The notes: generated by a model not told the origin, from the letters alone. Shown: positions 1-7,560, counted from the first letter of the stretch. The stretch: DNA of 14,608 nucleotides from an uncultured Acidobacteriota bacterium (GCA_902826505.1 CADEFG010000045.1:1-14608), one strand, 5' to 3'. Translations and numbers: made by a program.

Positions 1-132
1 AATCCGAAATGTCACGGCGTTTATCTGCGCCGTCACGGGCTTTACACATGGGGCGAAGACGTTACGGAAGCGCGGCGGCATATCGAGATTTTTGAATTTT
101 TGTTTGAAGTTCTCGGAAGAAGTTTGAAATAG
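1..132 (+). CDS. mtnB: Methylthioribulose-1-phosphate dehydratase, C-terminal end (partial)
   Basis: The reading frame is open at the left edge and ends in TAG; only the last 43 residues are present. The stretch RRHGLYTWG (residues 10-18 of the fragment), followed by EARRHIEIFEFLFEV, is the typical C-terminus of MtnB, a class II aldolase-fold zinc enzyme. The His of the RRHG motif corresponds to the third zinc-binding His of that fold. MtnB dehydrates 5-methylthioribulose-1-phosphate to 2,3-diketo-5-methylthiopentyl-1-phosphate in the cytosolic methionine salvage pathway. The call is supported by mtnD and mtnC downstream on the same strand, which act in the same pathway. The next gene starts 7 bp after the stop. 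The only serious alternative is another class II aldolase-like protein, which the neighbours make unlikely. Confidence 0.9.
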   Translation, partial: NPKCHGVYLRRHGLYTWGEDVTEARRHIEIFEFLFEVLGRSLK

Positions 133-139
133 ATTTTTT

Positions 140-637
140 ATGGCGGAAGAAGCGTGGCTCAGCGGAAAATTGGACGGATTTGCGCACCTTTTGATGCCGG
201 CGGCGCACGCCCTTTCGCAGGCGATCACGGATTTGAAAAAATCGGCGGCGGAATTAACCAATGAAGCCTTATTGATAAAACCGAACGGCGCGGCGTCGGT
301 CGCATTTCATTTGCGCCATATTGGCGGAAGTGTTGACCGGCTTTTGACTTATGCGAAAAACGAAAGTCTGAGCGACGCACAGTTTGAATTTCTGAAAAAC
401 GAAACGGCGGAAACTTCGGATCTAAACGCCGAAGAGTTGGTTGGTCAGGCAGTTTTCGCAATCGAAAACGCGCTTCGGTTTATGAAAGAAGTTGCGCCCG
501 AAATATTATTTGAAGAAAGAACGGTCGGGCGCAAAAAATTAGCAACAAATGTTTTCGGTTTGCTCTTTCATATCGCCGAACACACGGCGCGGCATGTCGG
601 GCAAGTCGTCACGACCGCACGAATTGTGCGAAAATAG
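140..637 (+). CDS. DinB-family putative metal-binding protein
   Basis: This 165-residue protein fits the DinB/YfiT-like four-helix bundle fold. It has an early HLRH motif (His57, His60) and a late HIAEHTARHVGQV motif (His144, His148, His152), matching the His positions that bind a divalent metal in this superfamily. Members include thiol-dependent S-transferases (bacillithiol, mycothiol) and many proteins of unknown role, so a precise reaction cannot be given. It lies 7 bp after mtnB and 7 bp before mtnD, so it is almost certainly co-transcribed with methionine salvage genes. No Shine-Dalgarno sequence is obvious before the ATG, so expression may depend on translation from upstream. A role in the pathway or in thiol/sulfur handling is inference from position only; it could be a passenger gene. 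Confidence 0.85.
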   Translation: MAEEAWLSGKLDGFAHLLMPAAHALSQAITDLKKSAAELTNEALLIKPNGAASVAFHLRHIGGSVDRLLTYAKNESLSDAQFEFLKNETAETSDLNAEELVGQAVFAIENALRFMKEVAPEILFEERTVGRKKLATNVFGLLFHIAEHTARHVGQVVTTARIVRK

Positions 638-644
638 TTAAATT

Positions 645-1205
645 ATGGCAGTTGTAAATATTCCCGATAAAAATTTGGTGTTACACGATTCGGCGGAAAT
701 TACGAATTATCTTGCCGGAATCGGAATTGATTACGAGCGTTGGGACGCGCGCGAAATGCGCGTTTCGCCCGATGCTTCGGAAGACGAGATTTTAGCGGCT
801 TACGCGGATGAAATTGAAAAGCTCAAAGTGAGCGGCGGTTATGTGACGGCGGATGTCATCAACATTGTGCCGACGACGCCGAACCTCGATGCGATGCTCG
901 GTAAATTTAACCGCGAACATTGGCACGATGAAGACGAAGTGCGCTTTATCGTCAAAGGACACGGGCTTTTTCACATCGCGCCGACGGATTCCGAGATTGT
1001 TTCGATCGAAATGGAAGCGGGCGATCTGATTCGCGTCCCGCGCGGCACGCGGCACTGGTTTAACCTCTGCGGCGACCGGACGGTGCGCGCGATCCGGCTT
1101 TTTCAGGACGTTTCCGGCTGGACGCCACAATACACCGAAAGCGGTGTCGACGCCAATTATCAGCCGCTTTGTTTCGGCGTCAATTATATTCCAGCAAAAT
1201 TTTAG
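645..1205 (+). CDS. mtnD: Acireductone dioxygenase (cupin)
   Basis: This 186-residue protein has the acireductone dioxygenase signature EHWHDEDEVRF. His92, His94 and Glu98 together with His137 (in RGTRHWF) form the 3-His/1-Glu metal site of this cupin family, spaced as in the well-studied Klebsiella enzyme. With Fe(II) it oxidises the acireductone 1,2-dihydroxy-3-keto-5-methylthiopentene to 4-methylthio-2-oxobutanoate plus formate; with Ni(II) the known off-pathway reaction yields methylthiopropionate, formate and CO. The product is transaminated to methionine. Length and domain are complete for the family. It starts 7 bp after the DinB gene and ends 6 bp before the GNAT gene. There is no clear ribosome-binding site. 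mtnB and mtnC in the same operon support the assignment. Confidence 0.96.
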   Translation: MAVVNIPDKNLVLHDSAEITNYLAGIGIDYERWDAREMRVSPDASEDEILAAYADEIEKLKVSGGYVTADVINIVPTTPNLDAMLGKFNREHWHDEDEVRFIVKGHGLFHIAPTDSEIVSIEMEAGDLIRVPRGTRHWFNLCGDRTVRAIRLFQDVSGWTPQYTESGVDANYQPLCFGVNYIPAKF

Positions 1206-1211
1206 CAAACA

Positions 1212-1721
1212 ATGAATTTTGATTTAGAAACGGAAAGAGTGAGGCTGAAACCGGTTAAAATCAACGATTTTGACGTTTTTTATAAAATTCTGACCGATGA
1301 GTTTGTCCGTAAATATCTGTGCGACGACGCGGTTCTCCCGCGTGAAGCGATCGAAAGTTTTATTGCCGAGAGCGAAAAAACTTTTGCCGAAGCGCATTAT
1401 GGTCTGTGGCTGATTTACGAAAATGAAACGGGTGAAATAATCGGTTTTACGGGTTTGCGGCATTTTTTTGACGAACCGCAGCCGCAATTGTTATACGCTT
1501 TATTGCCGGAGTTTACGGGCAGAGGTCTGGCACTCGAAGCCGCTCGGAAAATTATTGAATACGCTTTTTCCGGGTTGAATTTCGAATATCTCGAGGCGAG
1601 CTGCGATGCGCCGAATGTCGCTTCACAGAAAGTTGCCGAAAAATTGGGAATGAAAAAAATCAGGGAAGAAGCGAAAGACGAATTGCCGACGATTTTTTTT
1701 AGATTGGAAAATAAAAAATGA
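1212..1721 (+). CDS. GNAT-family N-acetyltransferase (RimJ/RimL type)
   Basis: This 169-residue protein matches the Acetyltransf_3 (RimJ/RimL-like) branch of GNAT enzymes. It begins ETERVRLKPVKINDFD, typical of this branch. It carries an acetyl-CoA pyrophosphate-binding loop of the Q/RxxGxG/A type in LLPEFTGRGLALEA (about residues 97-110). The C-terminal motif CDAPNVASQKVAEKLGMKK (about residues 136-154) is the usual motif B with the conserved Asn, Ser and Lys-Leu-Gly. It presumably acetylates an amine (protein N-terminus or small molecule) in the cytosol; the substrate cannot be read from sequence. Its stop codon overlaps the start of mtnC in an ATGA, so the two are translationally coupled. 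It starts 6 bp after mtnD without an evident Shine-Dalgarno. It is not a recognised methionine salvage enzyme, so its presence here is notable. Confidence 0.9.
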   Translation: MNFDLETERVRLKPVKINDFDVFYKILTDEFVRKYLCDDAVLPREAIESFIAESEKTFAEAHYGLWLIYENETGEIIGFTGLRHFFDEPQPQLLYALLPEFTGRGLALEAARKIIEYAFSGLNFEYLEASCDAPNVASQKVAEKLGMKKIREEAKDELPTIFFRLENKK

Positions 1722-2422
1722 TTAAAGCGATTCTGCTCGACATCGAAGGCACGACGACGCCGATCGATTTTGTCCATCAACGGCTTTTCCCGTTTGCGAA
1801 AGCGAAGATCGGCGAGTTCGTCCGTCAGAATTTCGATCAAATTCAGACTGAAATCGAACAATTAAAAATCGAATACCGACGGGATTTTACCGAGCAGATT
1901 TACGGTCGGGATTTTCGCGAGAACGCGCCCGAATCGGTCGCCGATTATTTGAAATTTTTGATCGAGGTTGATCGCAAATCAACGCCTTTAAAGTCTTTGC
2001 AGGGCAAGATCTGGCAGGCGGGTTACGCGTCGGGCGAGCTTCGATCAGAAATGTTTGAAGATGTTCCGCGCGCTTTTGAAAGATGGAAAGCAGAGGAGAA
2101 AACGATTGCGATTTATTCGTCGGGCAGCCGTTTGGCACAAAAACTGATTTTCAAATATTCGAATTTCGGCGATTTGAGCGAATCCGTTTCAAATTATTTC
2201 GATACAAATTTCGGGCATAAACGCGAAGCCGAAAGTTACGTAAAAATCGCCGCCGCGCTCAATCATCCGCCGAAACGCGTTTTATTCGTTTCGGACGTTT
2301 CAGCCGAGCTCGACGCGGCACGAAATGCGGGAATGCAGACGACGCTTGCCGTCCGCGCCGGAAATTCGCCCGTACCGGATAATCAAAGCCATCAAACGGT
2401 TTACAGCTTCGACGAAATCTGA
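1718..2422 (+). CDS. mtnC: Enolase-phosphatase E1 (HAD superfamily)
   Basis: This 234-residue protein has all the HAD motifs in the form peculiar to MtnC. Motif I is DIEGTTTPIDFVH, with Asp8 as nucleophile and Glu10 as the acid/base variant seen in this family. Motif II is SSGSR (134-138), the motif III lysine is Lys168 in GHKREAESY, and motif IV is SDVSAELDAAR with Asp193. The enzyme enolises 2,3-diketo-5-methylthiopentyl-1-phosphate and then dephosphorylates it, giving the acireductone that MtnD uses; it needs Mg2+. The ATG overlaps the TGA of the GNAT gene by 4 bp, and a short GGAAA lies 7 bp upstream. It is the last gene of the operon. No terminator hairpin is evident in the 53 bp before the convergent gene. 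Confidence 0.96.
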   Translation: MIKAILLDIEGTTTPIDFVHQRLFPFAKAKIGEFVRQNFDQIQTEIEQLKIEYRRDFTEQIYGRDFRENAPESVADYLKFLIEVDRKSTPLKSLQGKIWQAGYASGELRSEMFEDVPRAFERWKAEEKTIAIYSSGSRLAQKLIFKYSNFGDLSESVSNYFDTNFGHKREAESYVKIAAALNHPPKRVLFVSDVSAELDAARNAGMQTTLAVRAGNSPVPDNQSHQTVYSFDEI

Positions 2423-2475
2423 CCGGTCATTACGCGCTCTTCAGGGCAAACGAATTTTCGACACCAAAATTCAAT

Positions 2476-4092
2476 CTAAAAATTACCCGCACTGAAATTG
2501 ATGATGCTGTTTGATTCGTCAATCATCATAGTTTGCGTAGCGAACGACATTCGTTTGTGCCGCGCCTGAATCGTGTAGATTTGTCCGGCGGCGACGTTTT
2601 CGATGCGGTAGAATCCTAACGGGCTGGTTTGAACCGTGCGCGCCGTGCCGTCCGCCGGATTAATGAGCGTTACGCGCGCGCCAAAAATCCCGCGTCTTCC
2701 ATCGGTGACGCGACCGCTAATCGTCACGAAAATTTGTGCCGCATTTGCCGCTTCGTAAGCTCCGATGTCAACCGTTGCGCCGACGATGCGCGGAAAACCG
2801 CCGCCGCGTTGATCGGTCGCGAGCGGCACGCCGTCCGCGTCAACTGCCAGCGCATTGATGCCCGCGTTGATCGCCGGACTGTTTGCCAGCAAAGCGTGAG
2901 TTTGTGTCGCGCCGCCGTTATCGCCAAGGGCGCCGAGCAGCGGATTTGTGCCGTCCGGCAAATCGGTCGTCATATAACCGATACTATCTGCCTGATTATT
3001 AACAAGGTTTCCGCCGAGCGAGTTGAAAAACGCCCCGATATTCGGTGCGGTCGTCGCAGAATTTTCGGCAATGATCGAATTTCCGACAATCGCCGAGCCG
3101 TCTGCGCCGCCCGTCAAACCGCCCGCATACGCCGCCGAATTGTAAGCGATGGTCGAATTTCTGACCGTCAAATAACCAACGCTGCCGTTTGTGCCGGTGC
3201 TGATGCCGCCGCCTTCGCCGTTGCTCACGCTGTTGCCCGAAACGGTCGAGTTCATCAAAACGACATTGCCGTAAGGCAGCGCGATGCCGCCGCCCGCGCG
3301 AACCGCGCTGTTGCCCGAAACGGTCGAATTGGAAACTTCCGCCGAGCCGAAAGTCACGACCAAACCGCCGCCGCCGTTTGCCTGATTACCGGCAATCGTC
3401 GTGTTGGAGATAACCGCCGCGCCGCCCAAAATTTCGAGTCCGCCGCCCGCGCGCGGTGCGTTGTTGTTAATAATTCGCGATTTTATAATTTCCGAGCCGC
3501 TGCCGCCGAACGTTGCGCCGCCGCCGCCGCCGTTGCCGCCTGCAACGTTGTTTTCGAGCGTCGAATTAATCAGCCGAAAAACGCCGCTGCCGGCGGCAAT
3601 GCCGCCGCCGCTCGATTCGGAAAAGCAATTGCGGACGGACGAGGTTTCAACCGTTAAATTGGCTTGCGAAACATTGATGCAGCCGCCGGATTGTCCCGCG
3701 CCCGATTTGCCGCCGGTAATTGTCAGAGCGCGCAGCGTAACATTGATTCCGGCGCGCTGAATGTTAAAGATACGGCTCGTGTTGTTCGCATTAATGACGG
3801 CGTCGCCGCTGACGGTCAGATTATCCGTAATTAAAATCTCGCCGAGCGTGAGCGAAACCGCCGGAGCCGACAGCGAAAAGGTAATCGAATCCGCGCCGGA
3901 AAGCGCATTTGATTCCTGAACAGCCGCCCGCAGCGTACAGTTTCCTAAAATATCGGCGCACGCGCCGTCGCCCGGATTCGCGTCCGCAGTGTCCGCATTG
4001 CTGCCGACCGTCAATGCCGCCGCCGAGATATCTGCCGAAAAAGCTCCGAAGATAAAAAAAGCCGTTAGAAGAAATACACTGATTTTGCTCAT
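2476..4092 (-). CDS. Secreted CSLREA/beta-helix protein with choice-of-anchor Q and carboxypeptidase-regulatory-like domains
   Basis: This is a 538-residue exported protein. The chosen start is the ATG at 4090-4092, preceded by AAAAAAGAG; an in-frame TTG at 4126-4128 would add 12 charged residues before the signal peptide and is less likely. Residues 1-26 form a signal peptide with hydrophobic core VFLLTAFFIFGAF and cleavage near ISAA. Residues 27-75 resemble a CSLREA domain (NCTLRAAVQESNAL). Residues of about 100-370 are Gly/Asn/Ser-rich strands such as NSTVSGNSAVRAGGG, typical of a right-handed parallel beta-helix. About 380-450 matches choice-of-anchor Q (TDQRGGGFPRIVGATVDIGA). Residues 453-538 resemble a carboxypeptidase-regulatory-like fold (SGRVTDGRRGIFGARVTL, GFYRIENV). 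Binding partner and substrate are unknown. It converges on mtnC and diverges from msrA. Confidence 0.85.
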   Translation of the reverse strand: MSKISVFLLTAFFIFGAFSADISAAALTVGSNADTADANPGDGACADILGNCTLRAAVQESNALSGADSITFSLSAPAVSLTLGEILITDNLTVSGDAVINANNTSRIFNIQRAGINVTLRALTITGGKSGAGQSGGCINVSQANLTVETSSVRNCFSESSGGGIAAGSGVFRLINSTLENNVAGGNGGGGGATFGGSGSEIIKSRIINNNAPRAGGGLEILGGAAVISNTTIAGNQANGGGGLVVTFGSAEVSNSTVSGNSAVRAGGGIALPYGNVVLMNSTVSGNSVSNGEGGGISTGTNGSVGYLTVRNSTIAYNSAAYAGGLTGGADGSAIVGNSIIAENSATTAPNIGAFFNSLGGNLVNNQADSIGYMTTDLPDGTNPLLGALGDNGGATQTHALLANSPAINAGINALAVDADGVPLATDQRGGGFPRIVGATVDIGAYEAANAAQIFVTISGRVTDGRRGIFGARVTLINPADGTARTVQTSPLGFYRIENVAAGQIYTIQARHKRMSFATQTMMIDESNSIINFSAGNF

Positions 4093-4298
4093 TAATACTC
4101 TTTTTTGCCGTCTGTTTTCAAAATACAAAAATGCTTTGAGGATGGATTGATGAGATGAAATAATTTATTCTAACCTATCAGAAGCCTGAACAATCGTCAA
4201 TAAGTTTTATTTCCCGATCTGCGGCTCGATTTAACGAAACAGGAAAACGGAATCCTTAGGCTGTTGAAACCTTTCGTGCTTTGTGGTGAAATAATTTT
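4093..4298. promoter_or_regulatory. Divergent intergenic region between the beta-helix gene and msrA
   Basis: This 206-bp gap separates two divergently transcribed genes and so must carry start signals for both, unless transcription begins farther away. TTGAAA at 4264-4269 could be a -35 element for msrA, but no well-spaced -10 follows. The stretch 4155-4215 is AT-rich. No clear operator palindrome or riboswitch was recognised. The promoter assignment rests on position only. Confidence 0.35.
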
Positions 4299-4844
4299 AT
4301 GGAAGAAAAAGGTTTGGAAACAGCAACTTTGGGCGCGGGATGTTTTTGGTGCGTCGAAGCGGTTTTTGATGATTTGAAAGGCGTCACCGATGTCGTGTCG
4401 GGCTATTCGGGCGGGCACACGGAAAATCCGACGTATCGCGAGGTCTGTTCGGAAACAACCGGACACGCCGAAGTCGCGCAGATCACGTTTGACCCGGCGG
4501 AGCTTTCGTTCGCCGATCTTTTGCGCGTCTTTTTTGCGGTTCACGACCCGACGACGCTGAACCGGCAGGGCAACGACGTCGGCAGTTCGTACCGGTCGGC
4601 GATCTTTTATCATTCGGACGAGCAAAAACGCGTTGCCGAAGAGATCATCAAAGAAGTCACGGAAGCGGGAGTTTACGACAAACCGATCGTTACGGAAGTC
4701 ACAAAGTTCGATAAATTTTATCCGGCGGAAGATTATCACCAGGAATATTTCGCCAACAATCCGACGCAGCCGTATTGCGCGGCGGTCGTTGCGCCGAAGG
4801 TCGCAAAGTTCAGAAAGCAGTTTCTGGGTCGTTTGAAAAAATAG
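4299..4844 (+). CDS. msrA: Peptide methionine-S-sulfoxide reductase
   Basis: This 181-residue protein carries the MsrA active-site motif GAGCFWCVEAVF, with Cys15 as the catalytic cysteine and Cys18 next to it. Other hallmarks are SGYSGGHTENPTY (34-46), GHAEVAQITFDP (55-66), HDPTTLNRQGNDVGSSYRS (82-100), the AEDYHQEY motif (143-150) and the C-terminal QPYC (157-160). Cys160 is a candidate recycling cysteine. It reduces methionine-S-sulfoxide in proteins or as free amino acid using thioredoxin-derived electrons. There is no signal peptide, so it acts in the cytosol. Length is normal. A weak GGTGA lies about 10 bp before the ATG. It is a single-gene unit between two minus-strand genes and ends in a hairpin; no msrB is in the window. 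Confidence 0.97.
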   Translation: MEEKGLETATLGAGCFWCVEAVFDDLKGVTDVVSGYSGGHTENPTYREVCSETTGHAEVAQITFDPAELSFADLLRVFFAVHDPTTLNRQGNDVGSSYRSAIFYHSDEQKRVAEEIIKEVTEAGVYDKPIVTEVTKFDKFYPAEDYHQEYFANNPTQPYCAAVVAPKVAKFRKQFLGRLKK

Positions 4845-4868
4845 GGCTTAAAATTTTTTGGATAAATC

Positions 4869-4908
4869 AAAGCAAAAGAGCGGAATACCTTTTCTGCTCT
4901 TTTGCTTT
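4869..4908. terminator. Long hairpin between convergent msrA and FG-GAP-like gene, probable bidirectional terminator
   Basis: A perfect 13-bp inverted repeat (arms 4869-4881 and 4896-4908, core AGCAAAAGAGC/GCTCTTTTGCT) encloses a 14-nt loop. It sits 24 bp after the msrA stop and 13 bp after the stop of the minus-strand gene ending at 4922. The A-rich left arm and T-rich right arm give a U-run at the 3' side in either direction, so it can serve both genes. The stem is only moderately GC-rich. Confidence 0.75.
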
Positions 4909-4921
4909 TCCGGTTAGATGA

Positions 4922-7267
4922 TCAAGGAATGAAAGCATTTGGAATCGGTCGGTCGGATAAAACTCCAAATTGCGCGATAAGTGTTCCGGCAGTTGAACGG
5001 CTTATAAACCACGTCGAGCTTGAAGGTCGAAAAACAGCCGTGTCGCTGCGTCCGTCGCCGTCATAATCGCCGGCAACCGGCAGATCGCCGTTTGCGCCGA
5101 ACGGAACCGAATAGAACGAAAAATCCTCGCTTCGCAAGATGAACCAGAATCCGTTGCTCGGACGCCAGAAAGCGATGTCGGTCTTGCCGTCGCCCGTGAA
5201 ATCGTTCGGTACGGGTTTATCGGTCGAATTTCCGAACTGGACAGCCGCCGCTTGTCCGTTCGAACTTTTAACATACCACCATTCCGCGCCTGTCACACCG
5301 TTTGGTCGCCAAATCGCAACATCCGGTTTGCCGTCGCCGTCATAATCAGCCGGAACCGGAACGTCGCCTGTCTGACCGAATTGAAAGATCGCGGTCCCGC
5401 CGCCCGAAGAATTCAAAACAAACCATGTTGATGTCGAAGGACGAAAAACTGCCGTGTCCGTTTTGCCGTCACCGTCGTAATCCGCCGGCACGGGCAGATC
5501 GCCCGGAGCGCCGAACGGGAACGAGAAAAATGTTCCGTCTTCGCTGCGCAGAATAAACCATTCGCCGGTTGAGGTGCGCCAAAAAGCGATGTCGGTCTTG
5601 CCGTCGCCCGTAAAATCGGCAGGTGTGATCCGATCCGAACTCGCGCCGAATTGGGCAGCAATCGTTTGCGCGGTTGAACTGCGACTCAACCACCATTCGC
5701 CAACCGCCGGACGAAAAACGGAAATGTCGGTTTTAAGATCGCCGTCAAAATCGAACGGCGCATTGGCAATCCGAAAAACGCGGGAAAATTCCGAAGTATT
5801 GTTCAATGCGTCGGTCGCGGTTGCCGTGATAAAGGTTTCCGCGCTCGTCGGACGCGGAATGCTCGCGCTGAAATTTGACAGACAATTATTGTCCGAATCG
5901 GTGGCGGTCGTTGCGCCCAAAAAGGTTTTGCCTTCGCCGTGTCCGGACGCGTCAGGCGACGGATTCGAGTAAAAATGGATCGTAAACGTGCTGCCCGCCG
6001 TGCTGTCGAGCGTTCCCGAAATATTGAGATTATTGCCCGCCGGAACCGCCGCGCCGAGAACCGGATAATTTTGCACGGTGTTCGGACCATTGTCCGTGTC
6101 GCAGGCATCGTTCAAAGTCGGGTTTATGTCGCCGCTTGCGGCAGAGTTCAGTCTGATGCCGAGTGCGCCGTTGGAAAATATCGAATTACCGGTTAAACGA
6201 TTGCCGAATAGCACGGCGCTTGTGCCGACACCGCCGCCGCCGATTCCGATGCCGTGTTTGGCGTTAAAGGCGATCGTGTTATTCTCGATCCGGTTGGTAT
6301 TGTTGGTCGCGGCAACTGCCGAAATGCTGATCCCGTTGTTCGGAAGCGTCGGTTGAAAAATAAATCCGTTACCGAGCGGGCTGACGCCGTTGCGCGTTGT
6401 GCCGATCAGGTTTCCGGTCACTAGAGTATTGGTGGTCGGCGCATCGCCCGCGCCCGAACCGCCGGCGATTAAAACGCCGACGTAATTGCCGGAAATCAAG
6501 TTCCGGTCGGCAGGCGCGATTCCACCGATCGTTGCCGCGTCGGAGCGTTGAACCTCGATGCCGCGTGCGCTGTTGCCGAGTCCGATCGTCCCGCTCGGAT
6601 CGGTGCCGAGAAAATTGCCCGCCGCGACACTTCCGTTATTGCCGATATCGAAAGCAATTCCGGTCGAACCGCGATTGACGATCAATCCTCTGATCGTATG
6701 CGTCGCGGAAAACGTGTTAAAGATGATATTTCCGGCAACTGCGCCGTTCGTCACTTCGATCTTCAAAACGGTATTCAGTCCGCCGTTTGCACTGGTGTTC
6801 GCAATTGCGCCGGGTTGCGTGTAGCCGTTGATCGTGAGCTGACCGTTGGAATCGAGCCGCATTCCTTCGGTCGAGATCGAAAACCAGCTGTGCGCCCAAT
6901 CGGGATCGATGTCTGGAATCGTCGTGTCATCGGCGGCGGTCGTCGCGGCGATCATCGATTGCGAAACCGTTCCCGCGATGCCGTTGTTTTGATAATAAAA
7001 ATGCCGCGCATCGGTCGGCGGAATATTAAACGCGATCGTGTCCGCGCCCGAATTATTGTTGGCATCAACAATTGCTAGCCGAAGACTGCCCGCGCCGCTG
7101 TTGTTCGTATTCGTGACGGTAAAAGTCGCCGCCTGCGCACGCGGCTCGATCAGTTCGCGGAAATTTGTTGGAAAGAGCCAGTAACTCAAAAGCCAGACGC
7201 TCGCCATCGTCGTTAGGGACAAAATCCGGCGGTTTTTAACATTCAGATAATTAACGATATTTTTCAT
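4922..7267 (-). CDS. Large secreted beta-helix protein with six C-terminal FG-GAP/VCBS-like calcium-loop repeats
   Basis: This 781-residue protein is probably exported. After a positively charged N-terminus there is a hydrophobic segment (about 16-33) and a possible cleavage site at PRAQA (42-46). The gap between them is long, so an N-terminal membrane anchor is also possible. Residues 47-80 (NNSGAGSLRLAIVDANNNS) resemble a CSLREA-type start. Residues of about 80-400 contain NxIxxN-type turns such as ISGNYVGVLIAGG, consistent with a right-handed beta-helix, and about 400-500 looks like an Ig-like or similar beta-sandwich linker. Residues 505-781 hold six repeats of 45-48 residues, each starting with a DxDGDG or DFTGDG loop and FRP/WRP, as in FG-GAP/VCBS repeats. 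GGAGA lies 8 bp before the ATG. It overlaps the upstream small gene by 4 bp (ATGA). Function is unknown; adhesion or polymer binding is plausible. Confidence 0.85.
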   Translation of the reverse strand: MKNIVNYLNVKNRRILSLTTMASVWLLSYWLFPTNFRELIEPRAQAATFTVTNTNNSGAGSLRLAIVDANNNSGADTIAFNIPPTDARHFYYQNNGIAGTVSQSMIAATTAADDTTIPDIDPDWAHSWFSISTEGMRLDSNGQLTINGYTQPGAIANTSANGGLNTVLKIEVTNGAVAGNIIFNTFSATHTIRGLIVNRGSTGIAFDIGNNGSVAAGNFLGTDPSGTIGLGNSARGIEVQRSDAATIGGIAPADRNLISGNYVGVLIAGGSGAGDAPTTNTLVTGNLIGTTRNGVSPLGNGFIFQPTLPNNGISISAVAATNNTNRIENNTIAFNAKHGIGIGGGGVGTSAVLFGNRLTGNSIFSNGALGIRLNSAASGDINPTLNDACDTDNGPNTVQNYPVLGAAVPAGNNLNISGTLDSTAGSTFTIHFYSNPSPDASGHGEGKTFLGATTATDSDNNCLSNFSASIPRPTSAETFITATATDALNNTSEFSRVFRIANAPFDFDGDLKTDISVFRPAVGEWWLSRSSTAQTIAAQFGASSDRITPADFTGDGKTDIAFWRTSTGEWFILRSEDGTFFSFPFGAPGDLPVPADYDGDGKTDTAVFRPSTSTWFVLNSSGGGTAIFQFGQTGDVPVPADYDGDGKPDVAIWRPNGVTGAEWWYVKSSNGQAAAVQFGNSTDKPVPNDFTGDGKTDIAFWRPSNGFWFILRSEDFSFYSVPFGANGDLPVAGDYDGDGRSDTAVFRPSSSTWFISRSTAGTLIAQFGVLSDRPIPNAFIP
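4925..5755 (-). repeat. Coding repeat array: six FG-GAP-like units arranged as two three-unit blocks
   Basis: Units 1-3 occupy about 5348-5755 and units 4-6 about 4925-5347. Units 1 and 4 share an EWW tryptophan pair; 2 and 5 share DFTGDGKTDIAFWR and FILRSED; 3 and 6 share DYDGDG, TAVFRPS and STWF. A 27-base stretch (5171-5197) recurs exactly at 5585-5611, an offset of 414 bp, or 138 codons, equal to one three-unit block. This shows duplication of a block of three rather than one unit at a time. The first loop is DFDGDLKTD, where a Leu replaces the usual Gly. Confidence 0.85.
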
Positions 7268-7560
7268 AATTTTTTCTCCAATTCATTGCCGCGAGCTTTT
7301 TTTTCTTCAAGCAGCGAACGGCGGCAGAGCAGCAAATGTCCGCTCAGGGTTTCGATCGAATGAACCGCGTCCGCTTCGATCTCGCGAATCAGTTCACGCG
7401 TTTTTCGCGTCGAAACGCTGACGGCTTCGTCGAGCGTCAAAAGCTCGACTTCTTCCGCGCAGTCCGGGCAAAAACCGCGAATATTGCTCCGGCGATTGAC
7501 GCGCACGATAAAAATTTCGTGACTTTCGGTGGTAATTAAAATTTTCTTGGCATTTTTCAC
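7264..7560 (-). CDS. Small CxxC protein with degenerate MerR/excisionase-like helix-turn-helix
   Basis: This small protein is 98 residues from the GTG at 7558-7560, or 109 from a TTG at 7591-7593. The GTG start gives VKNAKKILITTESHEIF and is preferred by the look of the N-terminus, but neither start has a good Shine-Dalgarno. After an N-terminal beta-like segment with alternating hydrophobics comes a CPDC pair (Cys31, Cys34), then ELLTLDEAVSVSTRKTRELI (39-58), which reads like the first helices of a MerR/excisionase-type DNA-binding domain. It ends in SGHLLLCRRSLLEE and a charged tail. It resembles small proteins from acidobacterial genomes that combine CPEC, an LTPEEAA helix and a final LLLC; that recollection has not been checked by search. 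The stop overlaps the ATG of the FG-GAP-like gene, implying coupling. It may bind DNA or a metal, but no function is established. Confidence 0.65.
   Translation of the reverse strand: MKNAKKILITTESHEIFIVRVNRRSNIRGFCPDCAEEVELLTLDEAVSVSTRKTRELIREIEADAVHSIETLSGHLLLCRRSLLEEKKARGNELEKKL

Noticed and set aside
3500..3545. GCC/CCG-rich run resembling a trinucleotide repeat
   Set aside because: It codes for the glycine run of the beta-helix protein on the minus strand and needs no separate explanation.
2629..3657. A 342-codon plus-strand frame opposite the beta-helix gene
   Set aside because: It is the reverse-frame shadow of Gly/Ala/Asn codons; its Arg/Ala-rich composition has no domain and no ribosome-binding site, while the minus strand has a full signal peptide and known domains.
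4093..4128. TTG start extending the CSLREA protein by 12 residues
   Set aside because: The extension is charged (NRRQKR) and lies before a normal signal peptide whose ATG has an AAAAAAGAG ribosome-binding sequence.
6548..7078. A 176-codon plus-strand frame opposite the FG-GAP-like gene
   Set aside because: Arg-rich shadow with no recognisable domain; the minus-strand gene clearly explains the region.
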